This document shows, in pieces, positions 28,024 through 36,463 of a stretch of DNA of 64,000 bases (the first letter of the stretch is position 1; every line of letters begins with the position of its first letter). The stretch lies in assembly GCA_944384205.1 (NCBI GenBank), contig CALWSL010000001.1, forward strand, positions 186,001-250,000, given 5' to 3'. A program made the position numbers and the translations under genes. This DNA is from an uncultured Acetatifactor sp. (GTDB taxonomy: Bacteria > Bacillota > Clostridia > Lachnospirales > Lachnospiraceae). Under the pieces are notes generated by a model. That model was not told the origin of the DNA, made no database searches, and worked only from the letters and a program-made list of their open reading frames with translations.

Positions 28024-29637
28024 TTAAACCAAATCCATAGGATCAATCAGACACTCTAAAATCATGGATTCATCCTCCTTTAAGAATGCGTCAATCACCT
28101 CGTCGCATTTGTCCATATTTTCCAGACGGAGGAACTTTATTCCGTAAGCTGCGGAAAGCTTCTCCAAATCGGGACTGCCGGACAAATCCACCACGGAATA
28201 ATTATCCTGATACGTAAAATGCTGATACTGACGAACCATACCCAGATAATTGTTTTTTAATACAATGATTTTCACGGGTATGTCATGCTGTTGCATGGTT
28301 GCCAGCTCCATCATGGACATCTGGAAGGAACCGTCGCCGCAAACGGCAATTACCTGCCTGTCCGGCGCAGCCACCTTTGCTCCCATCGCCGCAGGAATGG
28401 AATACCCCATGGTTCCCATACCCCCGGAGGTCAGAAATTTACCCGATTTTACGATATGATAACCGCAGGACCAAATCTGATTCTGTCCCACGTCGGCAAC
28501 ATAAATACCGTCCTCCGCCATCTTTTCGGAAAGTCCGGTGATAAAAGCCGCCGGGTCCACATACGCAGGATTCGGGGTCCGTTCCTTCTTCATGGTCTGG
28601 CGATAACCGTTTAAGGTATCCAGCCATTCCGCCGAATCACAGGAAAATTCTTCCTTCATCAAATCAAGAAAAATATTGTCCGCATCACCCACCAGGGGAA
28701 TCGTTGGACCCGCATTTTTACCGATTTCCGCAGGGTCAACATCAATATGTACCAGAATCTTGCCTTTCGTTATCAAATCGGGCTGGTTTACCGCACGGTC
28801 CGCCACGCGGGCGCCTACCATAATCAGCAGGTCGGATTCATTCATGGCACGATTGGCGTATGCTTTTCCATTATTGCCTACCATACCGAAATATAAGGGA
28901 TGTCTGGTAGGCATGGCACCGATACCCATCATGGTAGAAACCACGGGAATCCGGTATTTCTCCGCAAATAGCTTCAGTTCATCCTCCGCCTCGCTTAGAA
29001 TTACACCGCCGCCTGCACAGATAATGGGTCTCTTTGCCTTCTCCAGCTCGCGGGCAACTTTCTTGATCTGAACCGCATTTCCCTTTACGGTAGGTTTATA
29101 GGTACGCATACTGATTTCTTCGGGATATTTGAATTTATTTATCGTTGCATTCTGCACATCAATAGGCACATCAATCAAAACAGGACCTTTTCTTCCGGTG
29201 TTGGCGATATAAAAAGCTTCCTTGAAAATCCGCGGAATATCGTTCACATCCCTCACGAGATAACTGTATTTAACAAAAGATTCCACCGCACCGGTAATAT
29301 CCGCCTCCTGAAAAACGTCGCTGCCAAGGAGCGCACTGTTGACCTGTCCGGTAATGCAGATTAACGGAATACTGTCTGCAAAAGCAGTGGCAATTCCCGT
29401 AATCACATTGGTTGCACCGGGACCTGAAGTTACCGCACAGACACCGGGCTTTCCGGTAATCCGTGCCATACCGCTTGCCGCATGTGCAGCATTCTGCTCT
29501 GTGCGAATGAGAATGGTACGGATATCAGAATCTAATATGCTATTATAAAAAGGACAGATTGCAACGCCGGGATAACCGAACACTGTTTCCACGCCTTCAG
29601 CCTCCAGGCATTTTATGATAGCATCTGCTCCAATCAT
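28024..29637 (-). CDS. ilvB: Acetolactate synthase large (catalytic) subunit, copy 1
   Basis: This TPP- and FAD-dependent carboligase condenses pyruvate to acetolactate. The 537-residue chain has the catalytic Glu in IRTEQNAAHAASG, the FAD/middle domain, and the TPP motif GDGSFQMSMMEL...NNYLGMVRQYQ. The start at 29637 follows AAAGGAGG; 14 extra in-frame codons lie upstream. It is the shorter and more divergent of two large subunits in this window and heads the ilvB-ilvN-ilvN-ilvC run. Confidence 0.95.
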   Translation of the reverse strand: MIGADAIIKCLEAEGVETVFGYPGVAICPFYNSILDSDIRTILIRTEQNAAHAASGMARITGKPGVCAVTSGPGATNVITGIATAFADSIPLICITGQVNSALLGSDVFQEADITGAVESFVKYSYLVRDVNDIPRIFKEAFYIANTGRKGPVLIDVPIDVQNATINKFKYPEEISMRTYKPTVKGNAVQIKKVARELEKAKRPIICAGGGVILSEAEDELKLFAEKYRIPVVSTMMGIGAMPTRHPLYFGMVGNNGKAYANRAMNESDLLIMVGARVADRAVNQPDLITKGKILVHIDVDPAEIGKNAGPTIPLVGDADNIFLDLMKEEFSCDSAEWLDTLNGYRQTMKKERTPNPAYVDPAAFITGLSEKMAEDGIYVADVGQNQIWSCGYHIVKSGKFLTSGGMGTMGYSIPAAMGAKVAAPDRQVIAVCGDGSFQMSMMELATMQQHDIPVKIIVLKNNYLGMVRQYQHFTYQDNYSVVDLSGSPDLEKLSAAYGIKFLRLENMDKCDEVIDAFLKEDESMILECLIDPMDLV

Positions 29638-29665
29638 AGAAAAACCTCCTTTTGTAAACCAAAAC

Positions 29666-29717
29666 TTGAATTGATTCAATATCGCTCATTGTAACACAAA
29701 GGCTATAATGAATTCAA
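29666..29717 (-). promoter_or_regulatory. Possible ilvBNNC promoter and inverted repeat
   Basis: On the minus strand, TTGAAT (29712-29717), an 18-base spacer and TACAAT (29688-29693) form a plausible promoter reaching into the end of metH. An inverted repeat TTGAAT-N2-ATTCAA (29666-29679) lies at about +2 to +15, a possible repressor site. There is no room for a T-box leader. Confidence 0.35.
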
Positions 29718-32243
29718 CCTTTTTGCCAATTTTACCGCCTCAGCTGCATCCTTTGAATAGCCGTCGGCACCGATTTCGTCCGCATATTCCTGGGTAATCA
29801 CGGCTCCGCCAATCATAACCCTGGCATCAACGCCTTCTTCCTTTGCATAGCTGATTACCTCCCGCATTCTCTGCATCGTAGTTGTCATTAACGCCGATAA
29901 TGCAATAATCTGGGCGTTATGCTCCTTTGCGGCTTCAATGATTTTTTCCTTCGGCACATCCTTGCCGAGATCAATCACCTGAAAGCCGTAATTCTTGAGC
30001 ATCAGCGCCACCAGATTCTTTCCGATATCATGAATATCCCCCTCCACAGTGGCAATAATTACCACCGGCATATTCTCACTGTCCGACTGTTTTAACAGAA
30101 GGGGTTCCAATACCTCAATGGCGTTTTTCATTGCCTCTGCACTGGCGATAAGCTGGGGCAGGAAATATTTTCCTTTATCAAAGTATTCTCCCACGGTGTT
30201 AATGGCGGGCAGCAGCACTTCATTTAACAAAACGGAAGGGTCTTCCCCGTTTGCCAATGCTTCCTGCGTCAGCTTGACGATTCCGTTTCGATTCCCCTTC
30301 AGAACCGCAGTCCTCAGATTTTCTTGAAACGGATTCGCTGCGATGTCACTGTCATTTTTCGGGACAGATCCGCCCTTTGCCGTCTGACCGTCTGCAGGAA
30401 AACCCGCTCCGGCTTTTCCTGCAGGTGTCTGGGATTGTACGCCTGCGTTTGCTTTGAGCTGCTCTTCCTTCGCCTCTCTGTTCTCTTTTACCTGATTGGC
30501 ATATTCGATATAGCGGATATCAGATTCCTCCTTTGCCAGAAGCAAATCCGTGGCAAAGGCACAGCTTACCAGCAACTCCTGGGAAGGATTTGCGATTGCC
30601 ATCGTGAGTCCCTCTTTGATAGCCAGCGTTAAAAACGCCGTATTTACAAAACCGCGCTCCGGCATGCCGAAGGAGATATTAGATAAGCCGCAGATGGTTG
30701 CAAAACCGTTTTCCTTACAGTAACGTATGGTTTCCAACGTTTCGATACCGGCTTTTTTGTTGGCGCCAATCGTGGTTACCAGTCCGTCAACAACGATATC
30801 TTCTTTCCTCATCCCAAGCGAAACGGCTCTGTCATAGATTTTTTGAATAATCTGTTTTTTCTCCTCAATGTCCTTCGGAAGTCCTGCATCGGACAAAGGA
30901 AGCAGAATAAACATGGCGCCGTATTTTGCGGCGACAGGCAGCAATTTTTCAAATTTTTCCGTCTCCAGGGAGATAGAGTTAATCAAAGCTCTGCCGGGAT
31001 AATGGCGAAGCGCCGCTTCCAGCACCTCCACATAACTGGAATCCAGAGACAGCGGCAGATTGCTTACGCCGCTTACTTCCTCGATGGCGCGGAGCATCAT
31101 TTCTTTTTCGTCGATGCCGCTCATTCCCATATTGATATCAAGAATCTGTGCGCCGCCCTGTTCCTGCTCCTCAGCAAACTGTAATACCTTTTCCATATTG
31201 CCTTCCTGAAGCTGCGCCTGCAAAAGCTTTTTGCCGGTGGGATTGATTCGCTCACCTACAATCATAAAATTCCCTTCCAGACCAAAGGAAACCGTCATGC
31301 GCTCGGAAGAGAGGAAACGGACTCCGTCAGGTTTTCTGCACACATTAACGCTTATTTCTTCCCCGAAGGTATCATGAAGCTTCTGTATATATTCCGGCGA
31401 GGTTCCGCAGCAGCCGCCTAAAACGGTAGCCCCAGCCTCCACTAATATTTTCATCTCTTCCGCAAATTCATCCGCCTGCATGTCATAACAGGTTTTTCCC
31501 TCTTCGTCCAGAGCAGGCAGTCCTGCGTTGGGCTTTGCAATAATCGGAATATCGGTCACAGAAGCCATGTCACGGATAATGCTCTGCATATGCGCCGGAC
31601 CTGTGGAACAGTTTGCTCCGATTGCACATGCTCCGAGGCTTTCCAGTACAACAGCCGCCGTCTTTGCATCCGTACCAAAAAGAGTCCGTCCGTCCGCTTC
31701 AAAGGTCATTGTCACCATCACAGGAAGCCGGCAGACCTCCTTTGCTGCAATCAGCGCGGCTCTTGCTTCCGCAAGGCTCATCATGGTTTCCACCACAAGC
31801 AAATCCACACCTGCTTTTTCCAACGCAACTATCTGCTCCTTGTAGATGTCAATCAGCTCTTCCAGCTCCATTTTGCCTACAGGTTTCAGCTGCTCTCCCG
31901 TCATGGTCAAATCGCCCGCAACATAAACCTTCTGATCTGTGCTGCTCGCTGCTGCTTCTTTTGAAATTGCCACCAGCTCTTTTATCATGGCGTCCATGTT
32001 ATCTTCTAAATGATATTCTTTTAACTTAATTCTGTTTGCCGTAAAAGTAGGGGAATACAAAATATGAGTTCCCGCTTTCACATACTCCTTCTGTAAGGCA
32101 AGCATCACATCGGAATGCTCTAATATCCACTTCTCCGGGCAAACACCGGAGGGCATTCCTGCTTTTACCAGATTGGAGCCGGTTGCTCCATCCAGATATA
32201 TTATGTGATTTTTTGTAAAGTCTTTAAATTCCTTTTTTGTCAT
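29703..32243 (-). CDS. metH: Cobalamin-dependent methionine synthase lacking the activation domain
   Basis: MetH transfers the methyl group of methyltetrahydrofolate to homocysteine through methylcobalamin. The 846-residue chain has a homocysteine domain with zinc ligands Cys212, Cys278 and Cys279 (GGCCGT). Next come a pterin-binding domain (about 310-570), a linker rich in Ala, Gly and Gln (about 600-650), and a cobalamin cap and domain with DIHDIG (His738 ligand). The S-adenosylmethionine reactivation domain of about 330 residues is absent. A separate activation protein is needed, as known in other clostridia. The start at 32243 follows AAGGAGC. It is upstream of ilvB with a gap of 65 bases. 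Confidence 0.95.
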   Translation of the reverse strand: MTKKEFKDFTKNHIIYLDGATGSNLVKAGMPSGVCPEKWILEHSDVMLALQKEYVKAGTHILYSPTFTANRIKLKEYHLEDNMDAMIKELVAISKEAAASSTDQKVYVAGDLTMTGEQLKPVGKMELEELIDIYKEQIVALEKAGVDLLVVETMMSLAEARAALIAAKEVCRLPVMVTMTFEADGRTLFGTDAKTAAVVLESLGACAIGANCSTGPAHMQSIIRDMASVTDIPIIAKPNAGLPALDEEGKTCYDMQADEFAEEMKILVEAGATVLGGCCGTSPEYIQKLHDTFGEEISVNVCRKPDGVRFLSSERMTVSFGLEGNFMIVGERINPTGKKLLQAQLQEGNMEKVLQFAEEQEQGGAQILDINMGMSGIDEKEMMLRAIEEVSGVSNLPLSLDSSYVEVLEAALRHYPGRALINSISLETEKFEKLLPVAAKYGAMFILLPLSDAGLPKDIEEKKQIIQKIYDRAVSLGMRKEDIVVDGLVTTIGANKKAGIETLETIRYCKENGFATICGLSNISFGMPERGFVNTAFLTLAIKEGLTMAIANPSQELLVSCAFATDLLLAKEESDIRYIEYANQVKENREAKEEQLKANAGVQSQTPAGKAGAGFPADGQTAKGGSVPKNDSDIAANPFQENLRTAVLKGNRNGIVKLTQEALANGEDPSVLLNEVLLPAINTVGEYFDKGKYFLPQLIASAEAMKNAIEVLEPLLLKQSDSENMPVVIIATVEGDIHDIGKNLVALMLKNYGFQVIDLGKDVPKEKIIEAAKEHNAQIIALSALMTTTMQRMREVISYAKEEGVDARVMIGGAVITQEYADEIGADGYSKDAAEAVKLAKRLNSL

Positions 32244-32273
32244 TCCATACCGCTCCTTAACATCGTTCTTTTT

Positions 32274-32302
32274 ATCATACCACATGTCCTTTTCAATCGT
32301 AA
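32274..32302 (-). promoter_or_regulatory. Probable metH promoter
   Basis: On the minus strand, -35 TTACGA (32297-32302), a 17-base spacer and an extended -10 TGG-TATGAT (core 32274-32279). There is no space for an S-box or cobalamin riboswitch between this promoter and the start. Confidence 0.45.
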
Positions 32303-32321
32303 AGGTCGAAATAAGAAACAG

Positions 32322-32350
32322 TTGCTAAAAGCGACAATATATGTTAAATT
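32322..32350 (+). promoter_or_regulatory. Promoter of the 156-residue lipoprotein gene
   Basis: -35 TTGCTA (32322-32327), a 17-base spacer and -10 TAAATT (32345-32350). It is divergent from the metH promoter in an intergenic region of about 140 bases. Confidence 0.45.
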
Positions 32351-32385
32351 TTTTAATAAATGAATACGATTTGGAGGGTTTATCA

Positions 32386-32856
32386 TTGAAGAAACACTTA
32401 ACTCTGCTGACGGCGGGAATTCTTTCAGCGACACTCTTTGCCGGCTGCGGACAGGATCCTGCACTTACCAGATTCAGGAGTGAAATCGAAGCTTTTTGTA
32501 CCGACATTTCCGAGATTGATACCTTGATTAACAATATTGATGCGCAGACAGACGGTGCCTCCGCACAGCTGCTGGGCTATCTCGATGATCTGGATGAAGA
32601 ATTTCAGGAATTTGCCGAAATAGATTTTCCGGAAGAATTTTATTATCTGGAAAGCCTTGCCGATGAAGCCGGCACCTATATGACCGAAGCTGTAGAAAAT
32701 TATCATAAGGTTTACAGCGGAAACTACGATACCGCTACCGCAGAGTATGCAAGAGAAAATTATTCCAGAGCGTACAAACGGATTCAGATTATTATTACCT
32801 TTCTCCACGGAGAAGAACCTGAGAACGTGGACCTTTCAACAGATTCCGAAAAATGA
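32386..32856 (+). CDS. Uncharacterised lipoprotein
   Basis: The start is TTG at 32386, 8 bases after GGAGG, giving MKKHLTLLTAGILSA and a lipobox LFAGC near residue 22. The mature chain of about 135 residues is acidic and largely helical with no cysteines. It contains an FRSEIEAFCTDISEID segment, and the C-terminus ends in a charged tail. I do not recognise a named family; it may be a membrane-anchored scaffold or stress lipoprotein. It is a single-gene unit with its own promoter and terminator. Confidence 0.8.
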   Translation: MKKHLTLLTAGILSATLFAGCGQDPALTRFRSEIEAFCTDISEIDTLINNIDAQTDGASAQLLGYLDDLDEEFQEFAEIDFPEEFYYLESLADEAGTYMTEAVENYHKVYSGNYDTATAEYARENYSRAYKRIQIIITFLHGEEPENVDLSTDSEK

Positions 32857-32875
32857 TGATATCCGTAAGGAAAGG

Positions 32876-32922
32876 AAAAACGATGTACACCTGAATGTGA
32901 ATTTCAGGTACATCGTTTTTTC
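32876..32922 (+). terminator. Bidirectional terminator
   Basis: A long hairpin (arms of about 14-16 bases with a two-base bulge) has A-run flanks on one side and TTTTTT on the other. It serves the plus-strand lipoprotein and the minus-strand DUF4870 gene ending at 32938. Confidence 0.8.
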
Positions 32923-32937
32923 TTGCCTGATTCTGAA

Positions 32938-33240
32938 TTATTTCAAAATCTTAATCTGCCCAATCAGCGGAACTTCTTTTTCCTCGCCATTGCATGCCGA
33001 AATCAAACCGAGAATCAAACATACAAACAGGAATACACCGATAACGGCAGAAAGAATCCATCCAATAAAAGGTATCTGTCCGATAATAATATTAATAATA
33101 TAGCACAGCCAGATTACCAGCGCCTGATTAATATGGAATTTAGCGCCCTCCTTGTCTCCTGCAAAAAAAGCAACGAGCAAACCAATCCATGTAATATAAG
33201 CTACAATACCTGTAGTTTTTTTATCCATTTTTTTATCCAT
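32938..33240 (-). CDS. DUF4870 domain membrane protein
   Basis: The 100-residue protein has three predicted membrane helices. DUF4870 features are TTGIVAYITWIGLLVAFF, the amphipathic KFHINQALVIWL and the C-terminal PLIGWIL-like loop, here IPFIGWILSAVIG. The start follows AAAAGGAG. Its function is unknown. It is the last of four small membrane protein genes in a row. Confidence 0.85.
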   Translation of the reverse strand: MDKKMDKKTTGIVAYITWIGLLVAFFAGDKEGAKFHINQALVIWLCYIINIIIGQIPFIGWILSAVIGVFLFVCLILGLISACNGEEKEVPLIGQIKILK

Positions 33241-33304
33241 TTTTTCTCCTTTTCCGCACTCATTCGTGCATCCGTTCTAATCTGAAGCTTTCTGCTTCGT
33301 GCAG

Positions 33305-33721
33305 TCACAGCGTAATATGAAAGCAAATCAACAGAATATTTTTTATAATCCAGTTACCGATTACAATGATAAGAGCACCGTACATATGCCAGTTATGAAA
33401 CTTCCATCCTTTTACAGGCAAGACGGGAATCCTTTCCATGGTGTTCGTCAACATAAAGCCTCCGTATATTACAATCACATACAAAACCAACGGATGATAC
33501 CACAGCGACATTAGAAGCTGTCCGTGAAGCAATGCTTCCAATGCCCTTGTTCCACCGCATCCCGGACAATAAAGTCCTAATGTGGTTAATAACAAACACG
33601 GCTTTATCTCAGGCATAAGTACTTTAAAATATATTACTATCGAAATGATTCCGGATATCAGAAAGACCAGCCCCAGCAGATAAAGCTGTTCTTCCAGCGT
33701 TTTTTCTTTTTGCCGCATCAT
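33305..33721 (-). CDS. DUF2752 domain membrane protein
   Basis: The 138-residue protein has three membrane helices. The DUF2752 signature CPGCGGTRA lies near residues 52-60, preceded by LLLTTLGLY and followed by ALLHGQLLMSLWYHPL. The paired cysteines are conserved in the family but their role is unknown. Its ATG ATG pair begins 3 bases after the DUF4190 stop, indicating coupled translation. Confidence 0.88.
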   Translation of the reverse strand: MMRQKEKTLEEQLYLLGLVFLISGIISIVIYFKVLMPEIKPCLLLTTLGLYCPGCGGTRALEALLHGQLLMSLWYHPLVLYVIVIYGGFMLTNTMERIPVLPVKGWKFHNWHMYGALIIVIGNWIIKNILLICFHITL

Positions 33722-33724
33722 TCA

Positions 33725-34090
33725 TTAATAAAGTGAATTATAGTCTATACCTGCTTCGTTAAGAATTGCAAGCCCTGCAAAAGCAAGAATAATCAGAACA
33801 ACTGCGAGCACAATAGCTATGATAGAGCAAACCAGACCTGCGGTTGCCATAGCGGATTTGCCACTGTTCTTTTTGGACATAACTGCACATACAATACCTA
33901 CAATACCGAGAACAATACCTACGTAAGTAACGCAGCATGCCATAACGATAGCAAGGATACCGGCTACTAAGCTGACAATGGCAAGTGCATCCGTCTTATT
34001 GGTATTGTCTGCTACAGGAGTATTCGGCATAACATTTGTGTTATCCTGATAATTATTTTTGTCCTGATTTTCAAAATTCTGTCCGTCCAT
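33725..34090 (-). CDS. DUF4190-like membrane protein
   Basis: The 121-residue protein has a polar Asn/Asp-rich N-terminus (about 1-30) and two hydrophobic hairpins typical of DUF4190 (ALAIVSLVAGILAIV, then GKSAMATAGLVCSIIAIVLAVV). The start at 34090 follows GAGAGG; the frame is open six codons further. The function is unknown. It is translationally close to its neighbours on both sides. Confidence 0.82.
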   Translation of the reverse strand: MDGQNFENQDKNNYQDNTNVMPNTPVADNTNKTDALAIVSLVAGILAIVMACCVTYVGIVLGIVGIVCAVMSKKNSGKSAMATAGLVCSIIAIVLAVVLIILAFAGLAILNEAGIDYNSLY

Positions 34091-34118
34091 TTTTCCAACC
34101 TCTCTCATAAAATATTTT

Positions 34119-34553
34119 TTAATCTTTTAAGGGAATTCCGTTTGCATCCTTGTCAATCTTTCCGGTTAAAATCATAACGCCTTCTACAATGCCCCAGATT
34201 TGTATACCGAATACCAGAAATACGCCTACTACTATACAGCTCAGAACAAAACCGACAATGGTAAGTACCAGCTGTGTAACAGCTTTTGACGTGTATCCCA
34301 GATAGAAATTATGTATACCGAAAGCACCTAAAAAGATTGCCAGAAGACCGGCTGCAATTTTAGATTTTGCATCGGCAGGTACTGCCTGTGATGTGGCAAC
34401 ACCGCAGCTTAAGCATACGCTTGCCTGAGGAGCTACTGGCTTTCCGCAATTATGACAATAATTGCTTCCCTGTCCCTTTGCAACACCACATTTTACACAC
34501 ATAACAGCTTCGTCCGTCATGTATGGCTCACCGCAGTTTTTACAATAATACAT
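34119..34553 (-). CDS. Zinc-ribbon and TM2 domain protein
   Basis: The 144-residue protein has two N-terminal zinc ribbons (CKNCGEP/CVKCGVA at 4-24 and CHNCGKP/CLSCGVA at about 33-52). A TM2 domain follows, with the AIFLGAFGIHNFYLGY motif and a second helix VLSCIVVGVFLVFGIQIWGIVEG. TM2 proteins are small two-helix membrane proteins of unknown role. It is the promoter-proximal gene of the four-gene membrane operon. Confidence 0.88.
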   Translation of the reverse strand: MYYCKNCGEPYMTDEAVMCVKCGVAKGQGSNYCHNCGKPVAPQASVCLSCGVATSQAVPADAKSKIAAGLLAIFLGAFGIHNFYLGYTSKAVTQLVLTIVGFVLSCIVVGVFLVFGIQIWGIVEGVMILTGKIDKDANGIPLKD

Positions 34554-34610
34554 ATCTTTACCTCCCTCCTAAAGTTTATGCTGAATTTTTTATAAAATTC
34601 ATCAAGCAAT

Positions 34611-34639
34611 ATTATACAGGACATTCCGTATTTTTTCCA
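34611..34639 (-). promoter_or_regulatory. Promoter of the TM2-DUF4190-DUF2752-DUF4870 operon
   Basis: On the minus strand, -35 TGGAAA (34634-34639), a 17-base spacer and a perfect -10 TATAAT (34611-34616). Confidence 0.65.
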
Positions 34640-34686
34640 GTATAAAACACAAAAAAATATAAATTTTATAAAAAATTTCTTAATTT

Positions 34687-35334
34687 TTACTTATTTCGCA
34701 GCGCATCAATCCGCTCACGGATTGCGTCTGCATTGGAATAACCGCGTACAATCGCTTGCTCCAGATATTCGTCCGCTTTTTCAAAATCACCGATTAACGC
34801 ATATGCCAGAGCGCCGTTGCCGTAAGCCACTGCCAGACCGGGATCCTGCTCAATTGCTTTATTAAAATATATAACAGCCTGTTCCGGATTATTCTCTAAT
34901 ATGTAAAGTGAACCGAGACTGGAATTTAATTCCGCATAATCAGGATTAATCTCCAATGCCTGTATATACAGATCCATTGCCCTCTCATTGTCGCCTGACC
35001 GACGATACGCTATCGCCAGATTCACAATGTACTCTACTTTATCCGAATCCTGGTCCAATGCCATCTGGTAATATGTTATCGCATTCCCGTACATATTCAT
35101 TTCCGAATAGCAATGTCCGAGGTAAGTATACAAATCGCCGATTTTGTATCGTTTTAATCCTTCCGTCTCCGCATTCGTCATTTTCTCAATCGCGGAAGCA
35201 TATTCCTGATTATTGTAGTCTTCCACGCCATTTAAAAACAATAAATCACCTTTATCCGACGAAGAACAGCCGCCAAGGATAAACATGACACATGCTATCG
35301 CCCATATCAAAATATATTTTTTCAATTTCATCAT
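34687..35334 (-). CDS. TPR-repeat lipoprotein
   Basis: The 215-residue protein has a lipoprotein signal (MMKLKKYILIWAIACVMFILGGC, lipobox LGGC near 20-23). About four to five tetratricopeptide repeats follow between residues 30 and 200, with alternating A, G, Y and P at canonical positions (for example GNAITYYQMALDQDSD and PEQAVIYFNKAIEQDP). TPRs bind peptides or assemble complexes, here on the outer face of the membrane. The start follows GGGAGGGGAATGA. The partner is unknown. Confidence 0.88.
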   Translation of the reverse strand: MMKLKKYILIWAIACVMFILGGCSSSDKGDLLFLNGVEDYNNQEYASAIEKMTNAETEGLKRYKIGDLYTYLGHCYSEMNMYGNAITYYQMALDQDSDKVEYIVNLAIAYRRSGDNERAMDLYIQALEINPDYAELNSSLGSLYILENNPEQAVIYFNKAIEQDPGLAVAYGNGALAYALIGDFEKADEYLEQAIVRGYSNADAIRERIDALRNK

Positions 35335-35366
35335 TCATTCCCCTCCCTACTTTTTTTAATTTGAAG

Positions 35367-35396
35367 AAAGCCGCAACCTTTTAAGATTACGGCTTT
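35367..35396 (-). terminator. Terminator after the GGGtGRT gene
   Basis: A 12-bp stem (35385-35396 with 35367-35378, two wobble pairs) sits downstream of the stop at 35435. The U tract is short and interrupted (CTTCAAATT), so efficiency is uncertain. Confidence 0.5.
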
Positions 35397-35434
35397 TAAT
35401 AAGATTCTTATTTTTATGTCAGGAAATTCCCGTT

Positions 35435-36445
35435 TTAGAACTTGCCTTCCTTAGCAGCTTCCTCAATCGAAACAGCAACCGCAACAGTCATACCAACCAT
35501 AGGGTTGTTGCCTGCGCCGATAAGTCCCATCATCTCTACATGAGCAGGAACGGAAGAAGAACCTGCAAACTGTGCATCGGAGTGCATACGTCCCATGGTA
35601 TCGGTCATACCGTAGGAAGCAGGACCTGCTGCCATGTTGTCAGGATGAAGGGTACGACCTGTACCGCCGCCGGAAGCAACGGAGAAATATTTCTTACCCT
35701 GCTCAAGACATTCTTTCTTGTAAGTACCTGCAACAGGATGCTGGAATCTGGTAGGGTTGGTGGAGTTACCGGTAATGGAAACGTCTACACCTTCCTTGTG
35801 CATGATTGCAACACCTTCGCAAACATCGTTGGCACCGTAGCAGTTAACCTTTGCGCGAAGACCGTCGGAATAGGATTTGCGGAATACTTCCTTAACAGTG
35901 TTGGTGTAAGGATCATACTCGGTTTCAACAAAGGTAAATCCGTTAATACGGGAGATAATCTGAGCTGCGTCTTTTCCAAGACCGTTCAGAATAACACGTA
36001 AGGGTTTCTTACGAACCTTGTTCGCTTTCTCGGCAATACCGATAGCGCCCTCAGCAGCTGCAAATGACTCATGTCCTGCCAGAAAGCAGAAGCACTCGGT
36101 CTCCTCCTCCAGAAGCATTTTTCCAAGGTTTCCATGTCCGAGACCTACCTTACGGGTATCGGCAACAGAACCGGGAATACAGAAAGCCTGAAGACCTTCA
36201 CCGATTGCTGCAGCTGCGTCTGCTGCTCTTCTGCACTCCTTCTTGATTGCGATAGCTGCACCTACAATATACGCCCAGCACGCATTCTCAAAGCAGATAG
36301 GCTGGATGCCTTTAATCTGGTTGTATACATCAAGTCCGGCGTCCTTGGTAATTTTCTCAGCTTCCTCGATAGAAGCAATACCATAGCTGTTTAATACGGA
36401 ATTGATTTTGTCAATTCGTCTTTCATATGATTCAAATAATGCCAT
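35435..36445 (-). CDS. GGGtGRT family protein
   Basis: The 336-residue protein is recognised by its name motif GGGTGRT (259-265) and the flanking SVASGGG and LHPDNMAAGPASYGMTDTMGRMHSD. This family is conserved in clostridia and has no established function. Cysteines lie at 51, 56, 71, 89, 118, 120, 202, 209 and 246. GLGHGNLGKML and FLAGHESFAAAEGAIGIAEK suggest nucleotide or substrate loops. It follows the NifU-like gene by 18 bases, as is usual for the family. That pairing suggests a metal or iron-sulfur-linked enzyme reaction, which is inference only. Confidence 0.9.
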   Translation of the reverse strand: MALFESYERRIDKINSVLNSYGIASIEEAEKITKDAGLDVYNQIKGIQPICFENACWAYIVGAAIAIKKECRRAADAAAAIGEGLQAFCIPGSVADTRKVGLGHGNLGKMLLEEETECFCFLAGHESFAAAEGAIGIAEKANKVRKKPLRVILNGLGKDAAQIISRINGFTFVETEYDPYTNTVKEVFRKSYSDGLRAKVNCYGANDVCEGVAIMHKEGVDVSITGNSTNPTRFQHPVAGTYKKECLEQGKKYFSVASGGGTGRTLHPDNMAAGPASYGMTDTMGRMHSDAQFAGSSSVPAHVEMMGLIGAGNNPMVGMTVAVAVSIEEAAKEGKF

Positions 36446-36463
36446 CTTTACTGTCCTCCTATC

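Noticed and set aside
29638-29703. T-box or leader riboswitch before ilvB
   Set aside because: Only about 65 bases separate metH and ilvB; no specifier loop or T-box core is present.
32244-32385. S-box or cobalamin riboswitch before metH
   Set aside because: The region is too short and holds only divergent promoters.
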